A stretch of DNA of 64,000 bases from Mesorhizobium norvegicum (GCF_004919685.1 NZ_SMYZ01000027.1:3371-67370), one strand, 5' to 3'; counted from the first letter of the stretch, positions 1 to 9,339 are shown. Notes: generated by a model not told the origin, from the sequence alone. Made by a program: numbers and translations.

Positions 1-1
1 G

Positions 2-199
2 TCGCCGGCGGACCTCGGCCGGCTGGTGCGTGCGGTCCGTGAGCGGCGGGATTTTTCGCAGCAGGAGTTCGCCGACCTCGCCGGGGTCGGCCGGCGCTTC
101 CTGTCGGAGCTGGAGAACGGCAAGCCGACGTTGGAACTGGGCAAGGTGCTGAAGGTCACCAATGCCGCCGGCATTGTGCTCTTTGCCCGCGAACGCTGA
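2..199 (+). CDS. hipB: HipB-like XRE antitoxin, 3' part
   Basis: Only the C-terminal 65 residues lie in the window; the start is upstream of base 1. The visible part reads as a helix-turn-helix of the XRE/Cro class (RRDFSQQEFADLAGVGRRFLS then ELENGKPT), the usual DNA-binding fold of HipB antitoxins. It is followed at once by hipA: the stop codon shares one base with the hipA start (TGATG), which implies translational coupling. In known HipBA modules HipB binds operator DNA and neutralises the HipA kinase; that role is inferred here from family and position. Confidence 0.8.
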   Translation, partial: SPADLGRLVRAVRERRDFSQQEFADLAGVGRRFLSELENGKPTLELGKVLKVTNAAGIVLFARER

Positions 200-1551
200 T
201 GGATGCGCTGACACTCGACGTCCGGCTCGACGGATTCACCGAGCCGGTTGGCATCCTGGCGCGCGACGACAATGGCGGGGTCGCTTACGCCTACCGGCCG
301 GACTATGTCGCCAATCCCGACGCCGTCGCCCTATCGTTGGCGCTGCCATTGACCGACGAGCCCTATGGCGATGTCGCCGCCAGGCCGTTCTTCGACAATC
401 TGCTGCAGGAACGTGACGGTGCGCTGGCCGATATCATGGCCCGCGAGGGTCTCGCCCGCGATGACATCGCCGGCCTGCTGTTCCATCTCGGCAAGGACTG
501 CGCCGGCGCCTTGTCGGTGCTGCCGGCCGGAGCCCCACCGGTCAAGCTGCCCGGAGACTATGGCAGCGACTATGTTCGGATCGGCATGGAACGGATGGTC
601 GACATCGTCGATGCGCTGCACCGCCGTCGCCGCTTGCCGGACGGCACCGCCGACCCGTCGCCGCTGGCCGGGGTGCAGAGCAAGATCGCGCTGACCTACC
701 TGCCCGACGGCTCCTTCGCCGAGCCGCGGCCGGGTTCGGGCGCGCCGACCACGCATATTTTGAAAGTCCCTGATCAGGGTCATCTCCACGATGCTCGCGA
801 TGAGGCCGAGGCGCTCGCGCTCTCGCGGGCGCTCGGCTTCGACACGGCCGACGCCACGGTTATGCCTTTCGGTGAGATGGAGGCGCTGCTGATTACCCGG
901 TTCGACAGGGCGCTGACCGGCGACGGACGGATCGTGCGCATCCATCAGGAGGATTTCGCCCAGGCGCTCGGGCTGCCGGCGGCGCTGAAATACGAGCGGC
1001 GCGGAACGCCCGGCCGGCGCTTCGACGCACCGGCCATTCGCCGCGTGCTCGAGGCGACGGCGGATCCGGCCGGCGAGAAGGATATCTTCATCAAGGCAAC
1101 GCTGTTCGATCTGATGATCGGCAACACCGATGGCCACGCCAAGAATTTCGCGCTTCTTCACGATAGAGGCGGGCGCGTCCGCATGGCGCCACGTTACGAC
1201 CTGCTGCCGACCCGGCTCGACGCCAACCTGACCGAAGAACTGGCCTTCAGGATCGGCGCGGCGGACAGGCTGGCGGCGATCACCGCTGACGATTTCGCGG
1301 CCTTCCTGCAAGCGCTGGGTATCGAAAGCGCTGCCGCGCGCAAACGTATTCGTGCCGGCCATACGGCCGACATTGCGGCATCCCTGGCGCGGCAGCTCAA
1401 TGGCCTCGACAAGCGGAACATGAAGCGCTTCGCCGATCTCATTGCGTCGAACACCGGCACGCTGACGGCGGCGTTCGGGCTGGTCGCGCCAGCGGCGGTG
1501 GAACAGCGGGACGCGTTTCTTGACCGAGCCGGCGGTTGGCTGATGAATTGA
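199..1551 (+). CDS. hipA: HipA-family serine/threonine kinase toxin
   Basis: 450 residues, close to the usual HipA length of about 440. The N-terminal HipA_N region is followed by the kinase-like HipA_C core. Visible motifs are GVQSK near 158-162, HILKV with the ATP-contact lysine near 189, the catalytic loop NTDGHAKN with Asp311, and RYDLLPT with the metal-binding Asp334. All key residues of an active kinase seem present. E. coli HipA phosphorylates glutamyl-tRNA synthetase and causes growth arrest; HipA relatives can have other targets, so the substrate is not known here. The start overlaps the hipB stop. Convergent with the tetR-like gene downstream. Confidence 0.93.
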   Translation: MDALTLDVRLDGFTEPVGILARDDNGGVAYAYRPDYVANPDAVALSLALPLTDEPYGDVAARPFFDNLLQERDGALADIMAREGLARDDIAGLLFHLGKDCAGALSVLPAGAPPVKLPGDYGSDYVRIGMERMVDIVDALHRRRRLPDGTADPSPLAGVQSKIALTYLPDGSFAEPRPGSGAPTTHILKVPDQGHLHDARDEAEALALSRALGFDTADATVMPFGEMEALLITRFDRALTGDGRIVRIHQEDFAQALGLPAALKYERRGTPGRRFDAPAIRRVLEATADPAGEKDIFIKATLFDLMIGNTDGHAKNFALLHDRGGRVRMAPRYDLLPTRLDANLTEELAFRIGAADRLAAITADDFAAFLQALGIESAAARKRIRAGHTADIAASLARQLNGLDKRNMKRFADLIASNTGTLTAAFGLVAPAAVEQRDAFLDRAGGWLMN

Positions 1552-1635
1552 GAGCCGGCCGCTCGCAAGGAGCGACAGCATCGCCCACTCCGCAAAAAAA
1601 GGGAGAAGGGCGGTCGACGCTGCCATTTGGCATCG

Positions 1636-2214
1636 TCAGGTGCGGATGCGACGAAAAAGCGTTTCTACGATCACGTTGAACCGCTCCGGGTCATCAAACG
1701 CCCGGGCGGCAAGCATGGCTCCGTATACGGTCGCCATGAAAGCTTGTGCCTCGACCTCGGGGGATGCCTCGAGATGCACTGCCCCCTGCTTTACACCGAG
1801 CTCCAACAGCCGCTCCAGCCATTTGCCGAGGTCGACGAAATGACCGCGGACGGAAACTGCCACCTCTTCGGGCAGGCCGGGCAATTCGGCCGCCAGCACT
1901 GCAGCCAGGCAGAAGGGAGCGGACTGATCCTTGATACAGCGTTCCCAATACCCTGTATAAAACCGCAGCTGATCCAGTGCCGGCGAACCTTCCTCCAGCG
2001 CCGCACTCTGGGCTCGGATACCGGCGCGCGCTTGTTCGACGACTGCCACGACCAAATCGACTTTGGAGGGGAAGTGATGGTGAATGCTGGCCTTGCGGAT
2101 ACCAAAGCGCTCCGACAGGTCGGCATAGCTGAAGCCGTTGTAGCCGACACGCATGATCAGCTGGGCGGCTCCGCCAACCAATTTGCCCGCGGTGTCACTC
2201 GGTGCAGCGTTCAT
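1636..2214 (-). CDS. TetR-family transcriptional repressor
   Basis: About 192 residues from the chosen ATG (MNAAPSDTAG); an upstream in-frame start would add about 31 residues that do not look like this family. The N-terminal helix-turn-helix is typical: GGAAQLIMRVGYNGFSYADL then ERFGIRKASIHHHFPSKVDL. The C-terminal half (YTGYWERCIKD, FCLAAVLAAELPGLP) resembles the ligand-binding domain of TetR proteins often linked to reactive-compound sensing; the ligand is unknown. It lies downstream of, and on the same strand as, a small membrane protein gene, and a strong palindrome upstream of that gene is its most likely operator. Confidence 0.9.
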   Translation of the reverse strand: MNAAPSDTAGKLVGGAAQLIMRVGYNGFSYADLSERFGIRKASIHHHFPSKVDLVVAVVEQARAGIRAQSAALEEGSPALDQLRFYTGYWERCIKDQSAPFCLAAVLAAELPGLPEEVAVSVRGHFVDLGKWLERLLELGVKQGAVHLEASPEVEAQAFMATVYGAMLAARAFDDPERFNVIVETLFRRIRT

Positions 2215-2406
2215 TGTCACCCTTCCGGTAGGTTGAGGTAGGAAATTTTGCCGGTCCTCGCAAGGTTTGTCCGAGCCCGCGGAACAGGAGCGCGGCTTGA
2301 CCGCCAATCTCTTTCAAAAGGAGTGCGCCGTCCTCCAGGAAGACAGCGCACCACGCGTCAGCAGAAAACGACGTCAGGATATCGGACAGGTCTTCAATGA
2401 GCGCAT

Positions 2407-2994
2407 CTAGCTGGCGATCCGCGGTGACTTCCGAAGGATGTCGCTCACCGTCAGCCACACCGCCGACACCAGGAAATAGAAAGCGCCGAACGCAGCGTAG
2501 GGCGCGACATTTGTGATGCCGATATCTTCAACGCCGCCGGCCATCTTCACAAAAAAGAGCCCGGCCAGTGCCGATTGAGCGCCGCTCAAGATCATCGCCC
2601 ACTGCGCGCCGATGGTCTTCCAACGCCGCAGCGCGGTAATCAGTTGAAACAGGCCGGATAGAGCAGCCCAGACGCCGTAGACCGCGAGCACTGCGTTCAT
2701 GCTGTTGGTTAGCGCGACAGCGACCGCCAAGGTGGCAAGCACGCTGATGACAAAATTCAGCAGCTGCGACTTATTGCGGCTCATCCCGCCTGTGCGTTGG
2801 GCATCGACGACATTCGCAAGGGCGTCCCAGGCAGGATACGCCACCAGCATGATCGCGGCCAAAGGCGGCATGGTCTTGGCGAGGGTAAAAGCCAGTGCGA
2901 CCCATGCCGCAGAAACGCCGAACCGGACAAAATAATAGCTTTTGAGCCATGTGTTCGAAGCTTGGGTGAGAGTGTCAGTGTTTTGAATAGGCAT
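2407..2994 (-). CDS. Small multi-pass membrane protein (DUF308-like)
   Basis: 195 residues with about six hydrophobic segments: near 20-55 (two), 80-98, 102-120, 133-150 and 165-185. Short polar loops such as DAQRTGGMSRNKSQ separate them. The overall pattern resembles DUF308/HdeD-like integral membrane proteins, but I recognise no catalytic motif, so the family call is tentative. The gene is preceded by a promoter overlapping a 20-bp palindrome, and the tetR-like gene follows 192 nt downstream on the same strand. This suggests an inducible membrane protein controlled by that repressor. Confidence 0.82.
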   Translation of the reverse strand: MPIQNTDTLTQASNTWLKSYYFVRFGVSAAWVALAFTLAKTMPPLAAIMLVAYPAWDALANVVDAQRTGGMSRNKSQLLNFVISVLATLAVAVALTNSMNAVLAVYGVWAALSGLFQLITALRRWKTIGAQWAMILSGAQSALAGLFFVKMAGGVEDIGITNVAPYAAFGAFYFLVSAVWLTVSDILRKSPRIAS

Positions 2995-3023
2995 ACCGGT
3001 TTTCCAATGTTGGTTGATAGCGA

Positions 3024-3057
3024 TCTACCTACTAGAAGGTAGACAAGTTTTGGTCAA
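3024..3057 (-). promoter_or_regulatory. Promoter with TetR-type palindromic operator
   Basis: Read on the minus strand, TTGACC (3052-3057) and TAGTAG (3029-3034) stand 17 bp apart as plausible -35 and -10 boxes. A 20-bp near-perfect palindrome, TCTACCT-N6-AGGTAGA with CTAG at its centre, covers 3024-3043 and so blocks the -10/spacer region. That is the usual layout for a TetR repressor site, and a tetR-like gene sits at the end of this transcription unit. Sequence is direct; the repressor assignment is inference. Confidence 0.65.
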
Positions 3058-3231
3058 CCGATTTCACCGTTCATCGAGTAAGTTTGGCTGAGGGGGAGGG
3101 AGGGCCGTGGCCAGAGGCCGTGGGCGCCCCTGGGCGAGACTGCGCGGCATTGCAACGCCAGAAGAGCCGTGGCTGCCGGATCTCGATCGGACGTCATGCA
3201 ACCTTTTGATTTTTAAGCCGTTACCGCCCTT

Positions 3232-5271
3232 ATGTCAGGGGTTGAATCCAAGCCGAAACGGGCCGACGGCGCCAAACCACGCGGGGCTGGAAAATCGCGC
3301 CAAAAAAAAGCATCGGCTGTCGAAGCCGCGCTCGAGGCCGAAGGGCATGCCGCGCCCGAAGTCGACGGACAAGCCGCGCCGCCGCCGGATGCCGTCGATC
3401 CCGATCCGCAGCTGACGCCCGAGGAGGCCGAGCAGGCGCGCAAGAAATACCTGCTGACGCGTTTCTGGATCAGCGCACGCGGTTATTGGGGCCGCGGCGC
3501 CGACAGGCTCGCCTGGCCGTTCACAATCGGGGTGTTGGTGCTGATCTGCATCAACATCGGCTTCCAGTATGGGATCAATGTCTGGCACCGCTCGATTTTC
3601 GACGCCATTGAGCAGCGCAATGCCCGCACGGTCTATTTGCTCAGCGCCGTATTCGTGCCGCTCGTGCTCGGCAGCGGCAGCCTTGTCGTTGCACAAGTCT
3701 ACCTGCGCATGACGATCCAGCGCCGCTGGCGTTCCTGGCTCACTACGGCGGTTATCGCGCGCTGGCTGGCAAACGGCCGCTACTACCAGCTGAACCTCGT
3801 CGGCGGCGACCACCAGAACCCCGAGGCCCGCATGACCGAGGATCTGCGCATCGCCACCGAGTCGCCCGTCGATTTCATCGCCGGTGTCCTCAACGCATTC
3901 CTGGTGGCCTCGACCTTCATCGTGGTGCTGTGGACGATCGGCGGCGCGCTCACCCTGCCGATCGGAGGGTCGAGCGTCACCGTTCCCGGCTTCCTGGTCA
4001 TTACGGCGATCATCTATGCCGCCATCACCTCCACCTCGATGGTGGTCGTCGGCCGCAATTTCGTCCGCCTTTCCGAGCGGAAGAACCAGGCGGAGGCCGA
4101 ACTGCGCTACACGCTGACGCGCGTGCGCGAAAACGGCGAGAGCATCGCCTTGCTGGGCGGCGAGGAGGAGGAGCGCAGCGGCATCGACAGGAATTTCGGC
4201 CATGTGCTGAGGCAATGGGCGCTGCTGACCGGCCAGCACATGCGCACCGCGCTGGTGTCGCAGGGGTCGAGCCTGTTTGCACCGGTCGTGCCGATTTTGC
4301 TTTGCGCGCCGAAATTTCTAGAAGGCTCGATGTCGCTCGGACAGGTCATGCAGGCTGCCTCCGCCTTTGGCATCGTGCAAGGCGCGTTCGGATGGCTGGT
4401 CGACAACTACCCGCGCCTTGCCGACTGGAACGCCTCCGCGCGGCGCATCGCCTCGCTGATGATGTCGCTCGACGGGCTCGAGCGCGCCGAGCTGAGCGAT
4501 GCGCTCGGACGCATCAACCGAGGCGAAACCGAAGACGGCGCGATGCTCAGCCTCGACAATCTCTCCGTGACGCTGGACGACGGCACCGCCGTGGTCAAGG
4601 AGACCGAGGTTGCGATCGAGCCGGGTGAGCGGGTGCTGGTGGCGGGCGAATCCGGCTCAGGCAAGTCGACGCTGGTGCGGGCTATTGCGGGCCTGTGGCC
4701 GTGGGGCGGCGGCGGCGTCAATTTCCACGCCGGCAGGCGTCTGTTCATGCTGCCGCAACGCCCCTACATCCCCTCGGGGACCCTGCGCCGCGCGGTCGCC
4801 TATCCCGCGGCGGCGGATAAGTGGACGATCAAACAGATCAAGGCCGTCCTCGACAAGGTGGGCCTCACCTATCTTGCCGACAGGATCAAGGAAGAAGCGC
4901 CATGGGACCAGACGCTGTCGGGCGGCGAAAAGCAACGCCTCGCCTTCGCGCGCCTGCTGCTGCATCGCCCCGACATTGTCGTGCTGGATGAAGCGACCTC
5001 GGCGCTCGACGAGAAGAGCCAGGACAAGATGATGAAGATGGTGATCCGCGAATTGCCTGATGTCACCATCATCAGCGTGGCGCACCGCGCCGAGCTGGAG
5101 GCTTTCCACAGCCGCAAGATCACATTGGAGCGGCGCAAGGGCGGGGCAAAGCTCGTCAGCGATATCGATCTGGGCCAGAGCAAGGGCAAGCGCAACCTGC
5201 TCGGGCGCGCCTTGTGGGGCTCCGGCGCGTGGGGATCCGGCGCGCCCAAACGAAAGGCAAAAGGACCTTGA
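3232..5271 (+). CDS. BacA/SbmA-like ABC protein (fused permease and ATPase)
   Basis: 679 residues. A polar, Lys/Ala-rich N-terminal tail of about 75 residues is followed by a six-helix membrane domain of the SbmA/BacA type (signature NPEARMTEDLRIATE near 197-211) and then an ABC ATPase. Walker A GESGSGKST is near 471-479, signature LSGGEKQR near 562, and Walker B IVVLDEATSALDE just after. Fused relatives such as E. coli YddA and mycobacterial Rv1819c import cobalamin or peptides or act in envelope lipid and antibiotic phenotypes. In rhizobia the unfused BacA is needed for symbiosis, but this is the ATP-driven relative, not BacA itself. Substrate unknown. Convergent with the reductase downstream, four bases apart. 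Confidence 0.92.
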   Translation: MSGVESKPKRADGAKPRGAGKSRQKKASAVEAALEAEGHAAPEVDGQAAPPPDAVDPDPQLTPEEAEQARKKYLLTRFWISARGYWGRGADRLAWPFTIGVLVLICINIGFQYGINVWHRSIFDAIEQRNARTVYLLSAVFVPLVLGSGSLVVAQVYLRMTIQRRWRSWLTTAVIARWLANGRYYQLNLVGGDHQNPEARMTEDLRIATESPVDFIAGVLNAFLVASTFIVVLWTIGGALTLPIGGSSVTVPGFLVITAIIYAAITSTSMVVVGRNFVRLSERKNQAEAELRYTLTRVRENGESIALLGGEEEERSGIDRNFGHVLRQWALLTGQHMRTALVSQGSSLFAPVVPILLCAPKFLEGSMSLGQVMQAASAFGIVQGAFGWLVDNYPRLADWNASARRIASLMMSLDGLERAELSDALGRINRGETEDGAMLSLDNLSVTLDDGTAVVKETEVAIEPGERVLVAGESGSGKSTLVRAIAGLWPWGGGGVNFHAGRRLFMLPQRPYIPSGTLRRAVAYPAAADKWTIKQIKAVLDKVGLTYLADRIKEEAPWDQTLSGGEKQRLAFARLLLHRPDIVVLDEATSALDEKSQDKMMKMVIRELPDVTIISVAHRAELEAFHSRKITLERRKGGAKLVSDIDLGQSKGKRNLLGRALWGSGAWGSGAPKRKAKGP

Positions 5272-5275
5272 GCTG

Positions 5276-6579
<1,304 letters not shown>

Positions 6580-6582
<3 letters not shown>

Positions 6583-6621
6583 TGGAACCTCGACTGGGCT
6601 CATTGGAACCTCGACTGGGCT
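6580..6621 (-). repeat. Tandem duplication of a ribosome-binding site plus start codon
   Basis: On the minus strand a 21-bp unit, AGCCCAGTCGAGGTTCCAAT plus G, occurs twice in a row (6601-6621 and 6580-6600). Each unit carries GAGG followed by an ATG, and 21 bp keeps both ATGs in the DUF982 frame. The gene therefore has two complete, in-phase translation start signals. Confidence 0.85.
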
Positions 6622-6745
6622 GAAGCGATAAACGCTTTTGGCAGTCCAAGGTTTCGTCACTCTGGCGTGAAAGTTCCGAAACAGGCGTTCTTCAACGAAC
6701 CATCCACATTGAGAGACGCCCGGTCTGTTCGCCTTTCGGCGCCGC

Positions 6746-6931
6746 TCACATGTTCGAGGCGACGTCGCGGGTGGGCGGTGGCTTCGGCTTGTGGGCAGCA
6801 CACTGCCTTGTCGTTTGTTCGGCGAGGCGGGGCGCGGTCTTGACCGTGGCCGTGGTCTTGAGCGCTTGCGTCTTGCGGCGCTTGGGCCAGCTGGATGACA
6901 ATTCGGCAAGGAGACTGCGCAGGTCTTTCAC
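6746..6931 (-). CDS. Small basic hypothetical protein
   Basis: 61 residues starting at a GTG (VKDLRSLLAELSSSWPKRRK). The start is chosen because AGGAGG stands five bases upstream, a very strong ribosome-binding site; a longer ATG reading upstream lacks one and crosses a tandem repeat. The product is basic and rich in Lys, Thr and Pro, with a short amphipathic N-terminal helix and no membrane segment. I recognise no domain. It could be a spurious reading frame, but the site strength argues for expression. Confidence 0.5.
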   Translation of the reverse strand: MKDLRSLLAELSSSWPKRRKTQALKTTATVKTAPRLAEQTTRQCAAHKPKPPPTRDVASNM

Positions 6932-6988
6932 GACGTCCTCCTCTTGTAAGGCGACGGGACAATTTCCGTCAGCCCAACTTGTTCCACC

Positions 6989-7016
6989 GAAAAGACCTGA
7001 AAAGACCTGAAAAGAC
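6989..7016. repeat. Three tandem copies of a 10-mer
   Basis: GAAAAGACCT is repeated twice exactly, followed by a third partial copy (GAAAAGAC). It sits upstream of the small basic protein gene, within its likely leader. Such slippage-prone repeats can vary in copy number between strains. Confidence 0.8.
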
Positions 7017-7185
7017 AAGAAGGCGCCCCTCCGGGCGTATCGGCCCGCCGGTTGCCTTCTCTATTGGATCGAAGGTGCGCGAGGCAGACCGCGCGGGGCG
7101 TTCGCGCGCTCTCCATCGTCATCGGCATCAGTTGGCTGCGACCGATGACTGGCGCCGGCAGATATGCCGGGGCCTGCTCTCGCCT

Positions 7186-7392
7186 CTACAGGATGTTGGT
7201 CGTCACTTCGACGACGATGGCGGCACCTTCCAGCGTGCCGTTGGTCACATGCACGACACGCGATACCCGTAGGTCCTGCGTCGTTCCGTCGATCGACAGT
7301 GAAACGCTTTCGCCGATCCGGGGAACTGCCTGGAAAACGGCATCGGCTGCTTCCGGACGGTTGTCGATCGATATGCGGCAGTTGACGGTCAT
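7186..7392 (-). CDS. Small hypothetical protein, PilZ-like length
   Basis: 68 residues from ATG (MTVNCRISIDNRPEA), preceded by AGGAGAC at a good distance; an upstream in-frame ATG lacks a site. The sequence alternates charged and hydrophobic residues (ESVSLSIDGTTQDLRVSRVVHV), which predicts a small beta-rich soluble protein. The pattern ISIDNRP...GESVSLSIDG is loosely like short PilZ-type barrels, but the RxxxR motif is missing, so no function is claimed. It lies among several other short accessory genes. Confidence 0.62.
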   Translation of the reverse strand: MTVNCRISIDNRPEAADAVFQAVPRIGESVSLSIDGTTQDLRVSRVVHVTNGTLEGAAIVVEVTTNIL

Positions 7393-7662
7393 GAGATGTC
7401 TCCTGTGTCTGACGGGCGCCCCGGTCGTCAACGCAGGGTCCGCGAAATGGTTTCAGGAGCGCCAGATGCAACTTAGTGGCGCGCGAATTCGTACATCAGG
7501 AATTGCTCCATTGTTCATCGTAGCGGAGCAACCGGCTCGCTGGGGATGGCGTTGGGGCTGCCCCGGCGAGCTTGATCCTCGTTGCCATCGGCGTTGCGCC
7601 GGCAAGACCAGCGTCATCGGTGATGGCAAAGCGGGCCGGGGACTTCGGAGTCCTGCCTCTGC

Positions 7663-7970
7663 TCATTTCGTCGCCCGCGGCACGAGATAGCTCGTCGCAG
7701 GGCCGTCTCCAATTCCTCGCGTGACCACGACCGTGGTGTAGTTTGCCGGTAATGAAGCGGTGACGGTCGGATCGACTGACCGGCACCTTCCAACGATTTC
7801 CCCATTGGGCGAACTTGCCAACCTGTGGCCAAAGACGCTCGGCATTGATCAAGCGAGGCATACAGTGTCGGCGCCATATCGACGGGTTTGCAGATTGACG
7901 CCTCTCCCGGGCTGCAGGAGAGCAAAAGCATCACTGCCTGGGTTGCCGGATCCATTCTTTGAGTTCCCAT
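7663..7970 (-). pseudogene. Frameshifted small secreted-protein-like gene
   Basis: Two overlapping minus-strand frames together give one coherent small protein. The first begins MGTQRMDPATQAVMLLLSCS and runs through SICKPVDMAPTLYASLDQC. The second, shifted by one base, continues RLASSPNGEIVGRC then SVDPTVTASLPANYTTVVV and ends SYLVPRATK. Each part alone lacks either a proper start or a proper end. The switch falls around 7815-7835. The joined product would be about 100 residues with paired cysteines. A single-base indel, real or from sequencing, explains it. Confidence 0.5.
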
Positions 7971-8046
7971 GTTGAACGAGCCTCAACGTGGAAGTGCGAC
8001 CTTGGTTTCGCTGTCGCTAAAATATGGGAGTCGCATTGCCTGGCGG

Positions 8047-8083
8047 GCTCATGGGCTCGAACCACGGTTCACGCGGTCAAAGG
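8047..8083 (-). pseudogene. Decayed tRNA 3' half
   Basis: 28 bases (8047-8074) match 8893-8920 of the intact tRNA-like gene with one mismatch, covering the T arm and part of the acceptor stem. CCCTTTGA from the anticodon loop is also recognisable. The anticodon stem no longer pairs and no matching 5' acceptor strand exists, so it cannot be a functional tRNA. It could be a duplicated tRNA in decay or an attachment-site remnant. Confidence 0.6.
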
Positions 8084-8115
8084 GAGTTCCTATCGCCTCT
8101 TTCGGGGGCATGGTG

Positions 8116-8304
8116 TCACTGGGGTGAGAAGGGGACGAGTTTCGGTGACCGCAATTCCCCGGCCATTTTTGCCGCCTGGAAAATTGTCATCAAAACCAGG
8201 ATTGGCTCACCCTCAGTCGGGTTGATGGTCAGGACCACACGGCCAAGCTCGTCGCTCATGCCGCAAGACCAGTCCTTGACCGCAATCATTTTTCTCCCGG
8301 CCAT
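8116..8304 (-). CDS. Small hypothetical protein
   Basis: 62 residues from ATG (MAGRKMIAVKDWSCGM), with GGAGAAGG just upstream. The segment LGRVVLTINPTEGEPILVLMTIF predicts two beta strands and the rest is soluble. No domain recognised. It is the first of three short genes lying between a tRNA remnant and an intact tRNA gene, which may mark a small inserted block. Confidence 0.52.
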   Translation of the reverse strand: MAGRKMIAVKDWSCGMSDELGRVVLTINPTEGEPILVLMTIFQAAKMAGELRSPKLVPFSPQ

Positions 8305-8335
8305 ATCCTTCTCCCGGACGGGAGGCACCTCGCGG

Positions 8336-8491
8336 CTACACCGTCTGGAGCTGTTCGATAGGACCTTCGCCTGACATTGCAGTCAGCCGCACGGCGGCAA
8401 ATGCTGCCAAAGCCATGAAAACCGCCGCGATGTTCAGGAGCATTGTTGATGCAAAGATGCCCCCGCTCTGGTCAAAGCAAATCAGTTCCAT
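8336..8491 (-). CDS. Small single-span membrane protein
   Basis: 51 residues from ATG (MELICFDQSGGIFASTM), with GAAGGGG upstream. One hydrophobic helix spans roughly residues 16-37 (MLLNIAAVFMALAAFAAVRL), with a short polar tail. It is separated by 31 nt from the next minus-strand small gene, so the two may be co-transcribed. Function unknown; short length keeps confidence modest. Confidence 0.42.
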   Translation of the reverse strand: MELICFDQSGGIFASTMLLNIAAVFMALAAFAAVRLTAMSGEGPIEQLQTV

Positions 8492-8601
8492 GGCACTGCA
8501 CCCCTTCAAGCCACCAACAGCCCACATGATGATCCTGCTTGAAGGCAAATACAAGCATACGCTAATAAGTATGGGTTGGAGCGGTTTCTCTGGAGGATCA
8601 G

Positions 8602-8817
8602 GTGAGCTTTCTTCGCCCCCGGAAAAAACCGAAAAAGGCCTACCCGAACAGCGATCGGTTTGGAGAGGACGGTCGGCGGTTCTATAGTGCCTATGCCAGC
8701 ACAGATCGAAAGCAGCCGGTTAAGACCCGCAAGCAGAGACACCTGGCGCTGATCTTGGGTGGGGCGGCAGTCACCGGCATAGTGAGCGTGTTGATGTATT
8801 TGATATCGGCGGGCTAG
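8602..8817 (+). CDS. Small C-terminally anchored membrane protein
   Basis: 71 residues from a GTG start, chosen because GGAGG stands five bases before it. The N-terminal two thirds is strongly basic (RPRKKPKKAYP, DRKQPVKTRKQR) and the C-terminus has one hydrophobic helix (LALILGGAAVTGIVSVLMYL). A cytoplasmic basic domain with a tail anchor is the likely topology. No family recognised. Confidence 0.52.
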   Translation: MSFLRPRKKPKKAYPNSDRFGEDGRRFYSAYASTDRKQPVKTRKQRHLALILGGAAVTGIVSVLMYLISAG

Positions 8818-8884
8818 GCCATGCGCGCCGATTCGAAATGATCGATCTGCTCTCTGCGGTCGAGGTATGCCAAGCGCTTGATTT

Positions 8885-8958
8885 TGGTTCCCGCTCATGG
8901 GCTCGAACCACGATTCACGCCTTCAAAGGGCGCTGTCCTACCATTAGACGAAGCGGGA
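8885..8958 (-). tRNA. tRNA-Gln (anticodon TTG), CCA encoded
   Basis: Read on the minus strand, a full cloverleaf folds: acceptor TCCCGCT/AGCGGGA, D stem GTCT/GGAC (one G-T pair), anticodon stem GCGCC/GGCGT, loop CTTTGAA giving anticodon TTG, and T stem CGTGG/CCATG around TTCGAGC, followed by A and an encoded CCA. The anticodon reads CAA (Gln). The body, with TCGTCTAATGGTAGGACA, looks more like tRNA-Glu types than standard tRNA-Gln, so charging identity deserves a check with tRNAscan-SE. Confidence 0.78.
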
Positions 8959-9045
8959 AAATGCAAGTCGCACCCACACCCCTAGCCGGTTCGCGCGCCG
9001 GGATCAACGCAGTGCGGCGGCAAAGCTGTGTGACCGGCAACGGCA

Positions 9046-9339
9046 TCAGTCCGGAAAGTTGTTGACAGGTTCCTCGCAGCGGTAGACCGGGCAGTGGCCG
9101 TCACGGGTGGGCACATAGGCCGACATCGGTACTTCTGGCCAGTCGCATTCGTTGCCGAACTGCCTGACATAGCGGTCATAAGTGTTGGGGCCGGTGGTCA
9201 GCACCACGGCGCGGTGGCTTTGGATCAGTTGCTGGAGCTGACCGCAACTCATCGTGCGGGTATCGGGCCGGGCGTCGGCCAGGCTGGTCGCGGCAAACAG
9301 GATCGCTGCCGTCATCAAGGCAATTCGGCGGATGGGCAT
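9046..9339 (-). CDS. Small secreted cysteine-containing protein
   Basis: 97 residues from ATG (MPIRRIALMTAAILFAATSL), with GAGGAAA before it. A clear signal peptide ends at about ADA-RPD near residue 23. The mature part has four cysteines (MSCGQLQQLI, NECDWPEV, GHCPVYRCEE), enough for two disulfides in the periplasm. I do not recognise a named domain. A very long reading frame continues upstream in the same frame but is antisense to real genes; only this C-terminal part has gene-like features. Confidence 0.72.
   Translation of the reverse strand: MPIRRIALMTAAILFAATSLADARPDTRTMSCGQLQQLIQSHRAVVLTTGPNTYDRYVRQFGNECDWPEVPMSAYVPTRDGHCPVYRCEEPVNNFPD

Noticed and set aside
331..1626. A 431-codon minus-strand open frame
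   Set aside because: Antisense to hipA, whose catalytic motifs prove the plus strand is coding.
1627..2241. A 204-codon plus-strand frame opposite tetR
   Set aside because: The minus strand has a clear helix-turn-helix; the plus frame has no family features.
2195..2458. An 87-codon minus-strand frame between the membrane protein and tetR genes
   Set aside because: Overlaps both real genes, starts at a GTG without a good ribosome-binding site, and has no domain; chance opening in GC-rich DNA is more likely.
3232..5271. Calling the ABC gene bacA
   Set aside because: Rhizobial BacA lacks an ATPase domain; this protein has a full nucleotide-binding domain and is only a relative.
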